The position numbers and the translations under genes are program-made. Positions 26,884 through 35,350 of a DNA stretch of 64,000 bases are shown here, piece by piece (the stretch's first letter is position 1; each line of letters opens with the position of its first letter). The notes under the pieces were generated by a model, which saw nothing but the letters and a program-made list of their open reading frames with translations, was not told where the DNA came from and searched no databases. This DNA comes from Streptomyces canus. Lineage in GTDB: Bacteria; Actinomycetota; Actinomycetes; Streptomycetales; Streptomycetaceae. The DNA lies in the NCBI RefSeq assembly GCF_041435015.1, contig NZ_CP107989.1, forward strand, positions 9,796,001-9,860,000. The letters are read 5' to 3'.

Positions 26884-28509
26884 TCAGCCCCTCGTCGGCG
26901 GCTCCGACAGGCCGGCCAGGGCGGTCAGTTCCAGCGTCAGCAGAAGGCGCCGCGTCGGATCGGCGAGCGCTACGCCGAAGAGTTCCTCGGCCCGGCGCAG
27001 CCGCAGCCGCAACGTGTTCTGGTGAATGTGCAACTCGGCGCTGGCCGTGGCGACATCGCCGAAATGCCGCAGATAGGTGAGCAGCGTGGCGCAGTAGTCG
27101 GTGGCGTGTTCGGCGTCGTGTGCCCGCAGGCGTTCGGCGATGCCGGTGCGCAGTTCGGCGTCCTCGCGTACGGCGCCGACGAGCCGCCGCAGCACCAGCT
27201 CCGGCCGCAGGTCCCCGGCGTGGTACGCGCCGGTCCCGGCCCGCCGCTCCCGGAGGTGGTCGAGCGCGGCGTCGATGTCGCGGCGCGCCGCGAGCAGGGC
27301 GGAAGTCGTCCCGACGGTGGGGGAGTCGACCGCCGTGAACGACCGGTGCAGGCTGTGCCGGGCCCGGTCCAGGAGGTGGTCCAGCAGGACACCGGTGGAC
27401 ACGGAGCCGGAACCGGCAGTCGGCAGCAGCACGTAGACGCGGTCCCCGAGCAGGGCCGCCGCCGGTTCGTAGCCGAGGGAGCGCCCGTCGAGGACGGCCA
27501 GATCCAGCGCCCGAAGCAGAGCGGCGCGGCGTCGGGCCGCGGTGCCGGCTTCCCATGACTCCTCGTCGCCGCCCTCTTGCATCGCCTCGGCCAACCCGAC
27601 CAGCACGGCGGGAAGGCGGACACCGCCGGGCGGGTCTCCCTGCCCAAACTGGCCTTCCAGCGCGTGACGCAGGGCGCGGTCGCGGCTCTCCTGCTCGGCG
27701 TCGACCTGGCGGCGCAGCGCCAGCATGTGCAGCGCCGCGACCCGGGCCGCCTCCTGCAGGGTGGGCCCGCAGTCGGCGGCCGCGGCCTCGTCGGGGAAGG
27801 CGACCCAGAGGGAACCGAGTACGTCCTCGCCCGCCCTGATGACCACGGCCGTGCGCGGCAGATCGCCGGGTCGGTGCTGGCGTACGACCGTGTCGCTCAC
27901 CCACACCTCCCGGTTCAGGTGATCGGCGAGCGCGTCCTCGGGCACCCGCCTGCCCAGGATCCCGCGCCGCCGGGTCTCGTCGATGGGCTGGTCGGGCAGG
28001 TTCGAGTAGGCGACCACCACCTGCTGCGTGTCCATGATCGCGACAGCGCCGCCGACGGTGCCCGCTACCGCGTTGGCCAGCGAGAACAGGTCGCCGCCCG
28101 TGGCCCCACCGCCGCCCGGTTCCGCAACCGCCCGGCGCGCGGCCAGGATGGTCGTGACCAGACGCTGCACACGCGTCCACGGCACCCGCGGATCGACGGC
28201 CAGCACGGGGACGCGGGCCGTGGCGACCTGTGCCGACACCTCCGGCGGCGGGGGAGTGGGGCACTTGACGGCGAGTGCGCAGGACTGGTCTGCCGCTGTC
28301 CGGAGGGCGGCGCCCAACGCGTCGCGGTCGGCGATGTCCAGGCCGACCCCGAGCAACAGGTGTCCGGGCGCGGTGGTCGCAAGCGCCTCCGGGTGGTCCA
28401 GCAACTCGGCGCCGGTGACGCGCCATTCAGCCGCAGCGCCGTCGGACAGCAGGCTGATGACACCGCCTCGCAGGGCCTCGACGAGCTGCTCCAGGGGCAT
28501 CGCGGTCAT
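26884..28509 (-). CDS. PucR-family transcriptional regulator
   Basis: The 541-residue regulator has an N-terminal purine-catabolism/PucR-like domain (about 1-130), a GGDEF-like CdaR central region, and a C-terminal HTH (DVATASAELHIHQNTLRLRLRR followed by FGVALADPTRRLLLTLEL). PucR proteins respond to catabolic substrates and generally sit beside the genes they control. Here it divides the locus: divergent to the dioxygenase operon (start 28662, 152 bp) and in line with the aldolase-transporter-MBL genes. It is therefore the probable master switch of the whole 23.3-34.6 kb pathway. Confidence 0.9.
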   Translation of the reverse strand: MTAMPLEQLVEALRGGVISLLSDGAAAEWRVTGAELLDHPEALATTAPGHLLLGVGLDIADRDALGAALRTAADQSCALAVKCPTPPPPEVSAQVATARVPVLAVDPRVPWTRVQRLVTTILAARRAVAEPGGGGATGGDLFSLANAVAGTVGGAVAIMDTQQVVVAYSNLPDQPIDETRRRGILGRRVPEDALADHLNREVWVSDTVVRQHRPGDLPRTAVVIRAGEDVLGSLWVAFPDEAAAADCGPTLQEAARVAALHMLALRRQVDAEQESRDRALRHALEGQFGQGDPPGGVRLPAVLVGLAEAMQEGGDEESWEAGTAARRRAALLRALDLAVLDGRSLGYEPAAALLGDRVYVLLPTAGSGSVSTGVLLDHLLDRARHSLHRSFTAVDSPTVGTTSALLAARRDIDAALDHLRERRAGTGAYHAGDLRPELVLRRLVGAVREDAELRTGIAERLRAHDAEHATDYCATLLTYLRHFGDVATASAELHIHQNTLRLRLRRAEELFGVALADPTRRLLLTLELTALAGLSEPPTRG

Positions 28510-28528
28510 GCCGACCTCCGTTCAAGGG

Positions 28529-28546
28529 GATGTCGGAATCTACATC
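28529..28546. promoter_or_regulatory. Inverted repeat in the PucR/hpa divergent promoter
   Basis: GATGT-N8-ACATC lies 20 nt upstream of the PucR start and about 115 nt before the operon start. It is a short perfect repeat that could be an autoregulatory site; five-base arms give limited support. Confidence 0.3.
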
Positions 28547-28661
28547 AGGCAAGCTCCGTGCGTGGAGGCACCGACATTGTTGCGGGCCGTGAGGCGGCGC
28601 ATGCTCGCTGCGAACGGTCACACCGGCCCATGACCACACCCGAAAAGGAGGTGCGACGGCG

Positions 28662-29717
28662 TTGTCGCATCCACCCGCATCCCCGCCGAGCAGTCGGCCA
28701 CCTCGGATCACCGTCGTGGGCCCGGGTGCCGTCGGCGCCACCCTCGCCGGGGCGTTCGCCGCCTCGGGCGCCGAGGTCTGTCTGCTCGGACGGCCTGGCC
28801 CGCACCTCGACGCGATCGCCGCGCAGGGGCTTCTGCTGCGTGGCCGGGAGACGGAAGGCGGCCGGGGAACGGGAGCCGAGGTCTGTCACCGCTTCCCCAC
28901 GGCATACGACGCCGCCCGGCTCCCCGTCCCGGACCTGGCCGTCGTCTGTGTCAAGAGCCAGTACCTGCTTCCCGCCGCCCGTAGTATCCGCACCTGGGTC
29001 GAGCACGGCACGGACGTGCTGGTGGTGGCCAACGGAGTGCCCTGGTGGCTGCCGTCCACCGCCGAGCGTGCCGGGGAAGACGCCGTGCTGCGATCGGTCG
29101 ACCCCGACGGGGAACTGCTGCGGCTCCTGCCCGCCGAGCGGGTGATGTCCGGTGTGGCGCACTTCAGCAGCGCTGTCGAGGGCCCGGGCCGGGTGACGCA
29201 CCTCAGCGGTGACCGGCTGATCATCGGCGACCCGGGAGGCGGGATCTCCGACCGCGTCCACCGATGCGCCGCAGCCCTCTCCGCCGGGCCCGTCCGCCCG
29301 GAACCCAGCGCGGACATCCGCCGGGACATCTGGGAAAAGCTGCTGGGCAACGTCAACCTCAACCCCGTCAGCGCACTCACCGGTGCCGCCGTCCTCGACA
29401 TCCTCGACGACCCCGACGTACGACAGGTCTGCGCCACCATGTTCGACGAGACAGCGGCCGTCGGCAGGGCACTGGGCATCGAGAGCGCCATGACGGCCGA
29501 CGACCGGCTCGACATCGCCCGCAAGCTCGGCGCGTTCCGCACCTCCATGCTGCAGGACGCGGACCGGGGCCGCCCCCTCGAACTCGACGCCATCGTCGGC
29601 GCCGTACGCGAACTCGCGCGCCGCACTGGTGTCCCGTCCCCCTCCCTCGACGCGGTGCACGGACTGCTTGCTCTGCGCGAGCGGGTCCGCGACCGCGGCG
29701 AGTCGTCCGGCAGCTGA
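28662..29717 (+). CDS. Ketopantoate reductase (PanE/ApbA) family protein
   Basis: This 351-residue NADP-dependent reductase shows the Rossmann loop ITVVGPGAVGATLAGAFAAS, the CVKSQYL strand, a catalytic lysine in IWEKLLGNVNLNPVSALTG and a C-terminal EL-D-IVGAVRELAR helix. The start is TTG at 28662, the only good candidate after AAAGGAGG about 10 nt upstream. ApbA-family enzymes reduce 2-keto acids. Being first in a meta-cleavage operon rather than near pantothenate genes, it more likely handles a 2-oxo intermediate than ketopantoate; this is inference. It is followed after 10 nt by the FAH fusion. Confidence 0.85.
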   Translation: MSHPPASPPSSRPPRITVVGPGAVGATLAGAFAASGAEVCLLGRPGPHLDAIAAQGLLLRGRETEGGRGTGAEVCHRFPTAYDAARLPVPDLAVVCVKSQYLLPAARSIRTWVEHGTDVLVVANGVPWWLPSTAERAGEDAVLRSVDPDGELLRLLPAERVMSGVAHFSSAVEGPGRVTHLSGDRLIIGDPGGGISDRVHRCAAALSAGPVRPEPSADIRRDIWEKLLGNVNLNPVSALTGAAVLDILDDPDVRQVCATMFDETAAVGRALGIESAMTADDRLDIARKLGAFRTSMLQDADRGRPLELDAIVGAVRELARRTGVPSPSLDAVHGLLALRERVRDRGESSGS

Positions 29718-29727
29718 AGGAGCCCCG

Positions 29728-31158
29728 GTGTCACACCCCTTGGGGAACCCGCCATCGAAGATCATCGCTGTCCACCTCAACTTCCGCAGCCGCGCCGAGG
29801 AGCGCGGCCGAACCCCCGCCCACCCCTCCTATTTCCTCAAGCCGCCGTCGTCGCTGGCCGGCACCCAGGAGGCGATCGTCAGGCCGCGGGGCTGCCGGCT
29901 CCTGGGCTTCGAAGGCGAGATCGCCCTCGTCATCGGTACGCGGGCCCGACAGGTGCGACCGGAGGACGGCTGGCGCCATGTGCGCTGGGTGACCGCCGCC
30001 AACGACGCGGGCGTCTACGACCTGCGGTACGCCGACCGCGGCTCCAACCTTCGCTCCAAGGGTGCGGACGGCTTCACCCCGATCGGGCCACGGCTGCTGG
30101 ACGCCTCCGAACTCGACGCCGCTGGACTGCGGTTGAGGACATGGGTGAACGGCGAGCTGGTCCAGGACGACACGACCGACACCCTGTTGTTCCCCTTCGG
30201 TGAGCTGGTCGCGGACCTGTCCCGACTGGTCACCCTGGAACCCGGGGACGTCATCCTCACTGGCACCCCGGCCGGCGCCTCGGTGGCCGGACCGGGCGAC
30301 GTGGTCGAAGTCGAGGTCGGCGACGGCCGGTTGAGTACAGGGGTGCTGCGCAACCCGATCGCCGACGCCGATCACGACCTGGAGCCGTGGGGCGCGCAGC
30401 CCAGGACCGACCGGGCCGAGGAGGAATCGGCCTACGGGGCCGGGTACGTGCCCGAGCCGCTGCTGGCCGAAGACCTCGCCGACGGACTTCGCTCGGTGGC
30501 CGTGGCGACGCTGAGCGCACAGATGCGCTCGCGCGGTCTGCCGCACATGTCGATCGACGGCGTGCGACTGGTCAGCGGCACGGCGATGGTGGGCGTGGCC
30601 CACACCCTGCGCTATCTGCCGCTGCGCGAGGACCTGTTCAAGCGGTACGGCACCGGCATGAACGCCCAGAAGCGGGCGATAGAGGAGCTGCGCCCCGGAC
30701 ACGTCCTGGTCATGGACGCCCGACGGGACCCGACCGCCGGCACCCTCGGCGACATCCTCGCACTGAGGGCCGCCCGGCGCGGCGCGGCCGGTGTCGTCAC
30801 CGACGGCGCCGTACGCGACGCCGCCGCCATCGCCGGCCTGGGCCTGCCCGTCTACGCGGCAGGCAGACACCCCTCCGTCCTCGGCCGCCGGCACGTCCCC
30901 TGGGACACCGGCGTGCCCATCGCCTGCGGCGGGGCTCTGGTGCAGCCCGGCGACCTGATCGTCGGCGACGCCGACGGCGTGGTCGTCGTACCGCCCGACC
31001 TCGCCGAGGAGCTGATCGCCGACTGCCTCGAACAGGAACGGCAGGAGCGCTTCATCACCGAGCAGGTCGCCGCGGGCGAGAGCGTCGACGGCCTGTATCC
31101 GCTGGGCCCGGCCTGGCGCGACGCCTACGAGAACTGGTGCAAGGGAGAAACACAGTGA
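29728..31158 (+). CDS. Fumarylacetoacetate hydrolase / RraA-family fusion protein
   Basis: A 476-residue fusion. Residues about 10-215 form a FAH domain (LLGFEGEIALVIGTRARQV, GVYDLRYADRGSN, then DVILTGTPAGAS), the fold of HpaG-type decarboxylases and isomerases in homoprotocatechuate degradation. Residues about 250-460 are an RraA/HMG-aldolase-like domain (YGTGMNAQKRAIEELRPGHV, GAAGVVTDGAVRDAA, PGDLIVGDADGVVVVPPD); catalytic members of that family are class II pyruvate aldolases or oxaloacetate decarboxylases. The GTG at 29728 follows aaggag. The next gene overlaps the stop as GTGA. Combining a decarboxylase/isomerase and a possible aldolase in one chain is the striking point. Confidence 0.88.
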   Translation: MSHPLGNPPSKIIAVHLNFRSRAEERGRTPAHPSYFLKPPSSLAGTQEAIVRPRGCRLLGFEGEIALVIGTRARQVRPEDGWRHVRWVTAANDAGVYDLRYADRGSNLRSKGADGFTPIGPRLLDASELDAAGLRLRTWVNGELVQDDTTDTLLFPFGELVADLSRLVTLEPGDVILTGTPAGASVAGPGDVVEVEVGDGRLSTGVLRNPIADADHDLEPWGAQPRTDRAEEESAYGAGYVPEPLLAEDLADGLRSVAVATLSAQMRSRGLPHMSIDGVRLVSGTAMVGVAHTLRYLPLREDLFKRYGTGMNAQKRAIEELRPGHVLVMDARRDPTAGTLGDILALRAARRGAAGVVTDGAVRDAAAIAGLGLPVYAAGRHPSVLGRRHVPWDTGVPIACGGALVQPGDLIVGDADGVVVVPPDLAEELIADCLEQERQERFITEQVAAGESVDGLYPLGPAWRDAYENWCKGETQ

Positions 31159-32081
31159 AGTTCCGCAGCGACCCGTCGGCCATCCGCGGGTCCATCGCCC
31201 CCGTCGTCACACCGTTCACCGCGGACGGCGCCCTCGACCACGACAGCCTGCGCGGCCTGATCCGCTTCCAGCTGGAGTTCGGCTCGCACGGCATCTCGCT
31301 CGGTGGATCGACCGGCGAGCCGAGCGCGCAGAGCGTCACCGAGCGGATCGCCGCGATGCGCACGGCGGTCGAGGAGATCGGCGACCGGGTGCCCTTCCTG
31401 CCCGGCACCGGCTCCCACAAGCTCGACGAGACCCTGGAACTCACCGCATCTGCCCAGGAGTTGGGCGCCGACGCGGCCCTGGTCATCACGCCGTACTACG
31501 CGCGGCCCACGCAGGAGGCCCTCTACGAGTGGTACGCGAGGGTGGCCCGGGAGTTCCCGGACCTGCCGATCGTCGCCTACAACGTGCCCTCCCGCACCGC
31601 CGTCGACATCGCCCCGGAGACGGTCAAGCGGCTGTTCACCGATTTCGACAACTTCGTCGGCGTGAAGGAGACCACGAAGGACTTCGAGCACTTCTCCCGC
31701 GTACTGCATGCCTGCGGACGCTCGCTGCTGGTGTGGTCCGGCATCGAGCTGCTCTGCCTGCCGCTGATGGCACTCGGCGGGGCGGGCTTCGTGTCGGCCG
31801 TCGCCAACCTGGCCCCGACCGCGGTGGCGCGGATGTACGGGCTGTGGGAAGCCGGCGAGTTCGAAGCGGCCCGTGACCTGCACTACCGCCTGCACCCGCT
31901 GGTCGACCTGCTGTTCGTCGAGACCAACCCGGCGCCCGCCAAGTGGGTCCTCGCCCAGCAGGGCCGCATCGCCTCCGCCCACGTCCGCCCGCCGTTGACG
32001 ACACCCACCGAGACGGGCCTGGCGAAGATCCGCGCGCTGCTGGCCGAGGGCGGCGACCTGACCGCACAGATCGGAGCCTGA
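31155..32081 (+). CDS. Dihydrodipicolinate synthase (DapA) family lyase
   Basis: The 308-residue TIM-barrel Schiff-base aldolase has IAPVVTPFTADGALD at the N-terminus, the GGSTGEPSAQS phosphate-like loop, VITPYYARPTQ, the tyrosine in IVAYNVPSRTA, and the catalytic lysine in FVGVKETTKDFEH. In this operon it is unlikely to make lysine precursors. DapA-family relatives cleave or hydrate-and-cleave aromatic ring-fission products to pyruvate, so it probably replaces the canonical HpaI/HpaH steps. GTG at 31155 overlaps the previous stop and has aagggag 8 nt before it. Two nt separate it from the dehydrogenase. Confidence 0.9.
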   Translation: MKFRSDPSAIRGSIAPVVTPFTADGALDHDSLRGLIRFQLEFGSHGISLGGSTGEPSAQSVTERIAAMRTAVEEIGDRVPFLPGTGSHKLDETLELTASAQELGADAALVITPYYARPTQEALYEWYARVAREFPDLPIVAYNVPSRTAVDIAPETVKRLFTDFDNFVGVKETTKDFEHFSRVLHACGRSLLVWSGIELLCLPLMALGGAGFVSAVANLAPTAVARMYGLWEAGEFEAARDLHYRLHPLVDLLFVETNPAPAKWVLAQQGRIASAHVRPPLTTPTETGLAKIRALLAEGGDLTAQIGA

Positions 32082-32083
32082 CC

Positions 32084-33565
32084 GTGAGCATCGAGAACCT
32101 GCCTCCCGTCATCCAGCACTGGATCGGCGGAGAGTTGGTCGACAGCGCCGACGGGCGGACGTTCCCCGTGGCCGATCCGGTGACCAACACGCCCTACGCC
32201 AAGGCCGCGGCCGGCGGCCCGGCCGACGTCGAACGGGCGGTGACCGCCGCCAGGTCCGCGTTCCACGCCTGGTCGTCCCTCGGCAACCGGGAGCGCGCGA
32301 ACATCCTGAACCGCATCGCGGACGCCGTCGAAGCCCGCCACGAGCGGCTGGCGTCCTTCGAGTCGTACGACACGGGGCTCCCCATCACCCAGGCGAGGGG
32401 GCAGGCCCGCCGGGCGGCGGAGAACTTCCGTTACTTCGCCGACGTCATCGTCGCCCTCGGCGAGGAGGCATTCCGGCAGGGGGACGAGCAGTTCAGTTAC
32501 GTGGTGCGCAAGCCGGTCGGCGTGGCCGGGCTGATCACGCCGTGGAACACCCCGTTCATGCTGGAGAGCTGGAAGCTGGCCCCGGCCCTGGCCTCCGGCT
32601 GCACGCTGGTCCTCAAGCCCGCCGAGTGGACCCCGCTGTCGGCCTCGCTGTGGCCGGAGATCTTCGCCGAGGCAGGAGTGCCCGACGGAGTCGTGAACAT
32701 CGTGCACGGCTTGGGGGAGAAGGCCGGCCAGGCACTGGTCGACCACCCGGACGTCCCGCTGATCTCCTTCACCGGCTCCACCGACACCGGCCGGCACATC
32801 ATCCGCTCCAGTGCCCAGCACCTGAAGACCACCTCGATGGAGCTGGGCGGCAAGTCCCCGGCCGTCGTCTTCGCGGACGCCGACCTCGAAGCCGCCCTCG
32901 ACTCGGTCGTCTTCGGTGTGTTCTCCCTCAACGGCGAGCGCTGCACGGCCGGTTCACGTGTCCTGGTGGAACGGCCGGTGTACGAGGAGTTCACCCGCCG
33001 TCTGGCGGAGCGGGCGGACGCCGTCCGCGTCGGGCCGCCCTCCGACCCGGCCACGGAGGTGGGCGCGCTGGTGCACCTTGAGCACTACGAACGCGTCCTG
33101 AACTACGTCGAGATCGGCAGGAAGGAGGCCCGCCTCGTCGCCGGCGGCACCCGGCCCGCCCACCTCGCCGACGGCAATTACCTCCAGCCGACCGTCTTCG
33201 CGGACGTCCCCCGTGACGCACGGATCTTCCAGGAGGAGATCTTCGGCCCCGTGGTCGCCGTCGCCCCCTTCGACGACGAGTCCGAGGCGATCGAGCTGGC
33301 CAACGCCACCCAGTTCGGCCTCGCCGCCTACATCTGGACCTCGAACCTCAAGCGCGGCCACCGCATCGCCCACGCCGTCGAGTCCGGCATGATCTGGATC
33401 AACTCCCACAACGTACGGGACCTGCGCACGCCCTTCGGCGGCGTCAAGGCCTCCGGCGTCGGCCGGGAAGGCGGCGCGCACAGCATCGACTTCTACACCG
33501 AGTCGAAGATCGTCCACGTCGCCCTCGGCGATGTCCACACCCCCCGCTTCGGAGCCGCCTCGTGA
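32084..33565 (+). CDS. hpaE: Aldehyde dehydrogenase, probable 5-carboxymethyl-2-hydroxymuconate semialdehyde dehydrogenase
   Basis: A 493-residue NAD(P)-dependent aldehyde dehydrogenase with the cofactor loop SFTGSTDTGRHI, the catalytic glutamate in MELGGKSPAVVF, the nucleophilic cysteine in NGERCTAGSRVLV, and the C-terminal TPFGGVKASGVGREGG. The closest role by context is HpaE: oxidation of the semialdehyde formed by the dioxygenase encoded immediately downstream. GTG 32084 comes right after the previous stop. It overlaps the next gene by 4 nt (GTGA), as in many meta-cleavage operons. The symbol rests on pathway context plus family; a sister ALDH specificity cannot be excluded. Confidence 0.85.
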   Translation: MSIENLPPVIQHWIGGELVDSADGRTFPVADPVTNTPYAKAAAGGPADVERAVTAARSAFHAWSSLGNRERANILNRIADAVEARHERLASFESYDTGLPITQARGQARRAAENFRYFADVIVALGEEAFRQGDEQFSYVVRKPVGVAGLITPWNTPFMLESWKLAPALASGCTLVLKPAEWTPLSASLWPEIFAEAGVPDGVVNIVHGLGEKAGQALVDHPDVPLISFTGSTDTGRHIIRSSAQHLKTTSMELGGKSPAVVFADADLEAALDSVVFGVFSLNGERCTAGSRVLVERPVYEEFTRRLAERADAVRVGPPSDPATEVGALVHLEHYERVLNYVEIGRKEARLVAGGTRPAHLADGNYLQPTVFADVPRDARIFQEEIFGPVVAVAPFDDESEAIELANATQFGLAAYIWTSNLKRGHRIAHAVESGMIWINSHNVRDLRTPFGGVKASGVGREGGAHSIDFYTESKIVHVALGDVHTPRFGAAS

Positions 33566-34557
33566 CCGCGCCGGATGTGATCCGCTCCGCCTACGCCCAG
33601 CTCGCCGTCACCGACCTCGCGGCGGCCCGCTGGTTCTGGGTCGACATGCTCGGATTCCACGTCCAGTACGAGGACGCCGACACCCTGTGCCTGCGCGGCA
33701 CCGACGAGTTGACACACCACTCCCTCGTCCTGCGCAGGGGCGACCTCGCCGCCCTCGACCACCTCGCCTACCGGGTCCGCACTCCCGAGGACGTCGACAA
33801 GGCAGAGAAGTTCTTCCGCCGACTCGGCGGACCGGTGCGGCGCCTCCAGAAGGGCGAAGGCACGCCCGGCGTCGGCGACGCCGTCCGCGTCATCGACCCG
33901 CTGGGCTTCCCCGTCGAGTTCTTCCACGACATCGAGCGTGCCGAACGCCTCATCCAGCGCTACGACCTGCGCCACGGCGCCGAGGTGGCCCGCCTGGACC
34001 ACTTCAACATCTGCACCCCCGACATCTCCGCCGCATACGCCCACTACCAATACCTCGGATTCGGCTGCTCGGAGACCATCGAGGGCGACGAACACGAGCT
34101 GTACGCCGCCTGGATGTACCGCAAACAGACCGTCCACGACGTCGCCTTCACCGGCGGTGCCGGACCCCGACTGCACCACCTCGGCGTCGCCACCCACGAA
34201 TCACACCAAGTCCTGCGCGCCGCGGACCTCTTCGGCTCGATCCGCAAGGAACACCACATCGAACGCGGCCCGGGACGGCACGGCGTCTCCAACGCGTTCT
34301 ACCTCTACCTGCGCGATCCCGACGGCCACCGGGTGGAGATCTACACCTCCGACTACTACACCGGCGACCCCGACCACGAGACGTACCGCTGGAACGTCCA
34401 CGACGACCGCCGCCGCGACTTCTGGGGCAACGCCGTCATCGAGTCCTGGTACAAGGAGGCCACCCCGGTCCTCGACCTCGATGGGAGCCCCCAGCCCGTC
34501 TCCGACGCCCTGCTCGACGAGTCCGCCGTGACCGTGGGAGCCGACGGCCTCGGCTGA
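33562..34557 (+). CDS. hpaD: 3,4-dihydroxyphenylacetate (homoprotocatechuate) 2,3-dioxygenase
   Basis: A 331-residue type I extradiol dioxygenase of the VOC fold. The aligned positions of Brevibacterium homoprotocatechuate 2,3-dioxygenase are all present: metal ligands His147 (RLDHFN), His206 (RLHHLG) and Glu259 (HRVEIYT); second-shell His192 (QTVHDV), Arg235 and His240 (IERGPGRHGVSN), and Tyr249 (AFYLYL). The typical C-terminal YYTGDPDHETYRWN lid is also there. It opens the homoprotocatechuate ring proximally using Fe(II) or Mn(II) and O2. GTG 33562 overlaps the ALDH stop. It is the last gene of the operon. Confidence 0.93.
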   Translation: MTAPDVIRSAYAQLAVTDLAAARWFWVDMLGFHVQYEDADTLCLRGTDELTHHSLVLRRGDLAALDHLAYRVRTPEDVDKAEKFFRRLGGPVRRLQKGEGTPGVGDAVRVIDPLGFPVEFFHDIERAERLIQRYDLRHGAEVARLDHFNICTPDISAAYAHYQYLGFGCSETIEGDEHELYAAWMYRKQTVHDVAFTGGAGPRLHHLGVATHESHQVLRAADLFGSIRKEHHIERGPGRHGVSNAFYLYLRDPDGHRVEIYTSDYYTGDPDHETYRWNVHDDRRRDFWGNAVIESWYKEATPVLDLDGSPQPVSDALLDESAVTVGADGLG

Positions 34558-34719
34558 CCCGCCGGCATACGGTACGCACGGATCCGGCAGCTGGTAGGCG
34601 GTCCGGGTGAGTGGTCCCCGCCGTGGTGGGTCCACCGACGAGCCGGCGCCGGACGGGCTCAGCGGGGCTCGCGGACCACGGCGACGCCTCCCGGTGGGAT
34701 GGTGACGGTTCCGGTGACC

Positions 34720-34735
34720 GGTGTGCCGGTGTGCC
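34720..34735. repeat. 8-bp tandem duplication (ggtgtgcc x2)
   Basis: Two perfect copies of ggtgtgcc lie inside the GH42 pseudogene. The unit is not a multiple of three, and its duplication accounts for the last frameshift (LLTGTP to VTGTVTIPPGG), consistent with slipped-strand replication. Confidence 0.85.
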
Positions 34736-35320
34736 GGTGAGGAGTTCGACCCCTTCGGCAGGTGCTTCGGCGCCCTTGCCGGTGTGGTCGATGAGGAACA
34801 GGTAGTCGGCCTCCGCGCCGCGGCGCCCGACGGCCTCCATCCCGGCGGGTGCGTCGTGCTCCGGTGTGACACCGGCCTCCTGACGGATGCGGTCGAGCAG
34901 AGCGGCGAGCGTGTCCGGGTCGGGGTGGGTGCCCAGATACCAGGCGGCGCCCTTCCCGTACTGGTGGCGGGTGACGGCGGGGTGGCCGGTCAGTGGGCCG
35001 TCGGCGTGGGAGGCGACGGCCTGAGCGCCGGTGAGCTGGATGCGTTCCGACCACAGGTCGGCCGTGGCGCCCGACGCCACGTCGCCGGTCAGGCCAGTCG
35101 TCTCGCCCGGCAGCAGGGGGAAGAGCTCGTCGGTGACCACGCCGAGGACGTCGCGGAACGCGCCGGGGTAGCCACCCAGGTACACGTGGGCGTTCTCGTC
35201 GACCATGCCGCTGTGGAAGCCGACGGCCAGCGTGCCCCCGCGCTCGGCGAACCAGGGCGAGGTTCGCCGCGGCTGCCTCCGCGACCAGGTACAGCGAGGG
35301 TGCCAGGACGAGTTCGTAGC

Positions 35321-35350
35321 GGTCGAGGTCGAGGTCGAGGTCGAGGTCGG
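35321..35350. repeat. Hexanucleotide repeat (ggtcga) in the GH42 remnant
   Basis: Four perfect copies of ggtcga and a near copy encode alternating Asp-Leu on the minus strand. It lies in the segment where the reading frame departs from the rest of the gene; slippage expansion is the likely origin. Confidence 0.85.

Noticed and set aside
26741..28426. Minus-strand Arg-rich frame of 561 codons
   Set aside because: Same strand but shifted relative to PucR; Arg/Pro/Gly composition is typical of an out-of-frame shadow.
31155..32081. Lysine-pathway DapA
   Set aside because: The protein belongs to the DapA superfamily, but it is embedded by GTGA overlap in an aromatic catabolic operon with no lysine genes.
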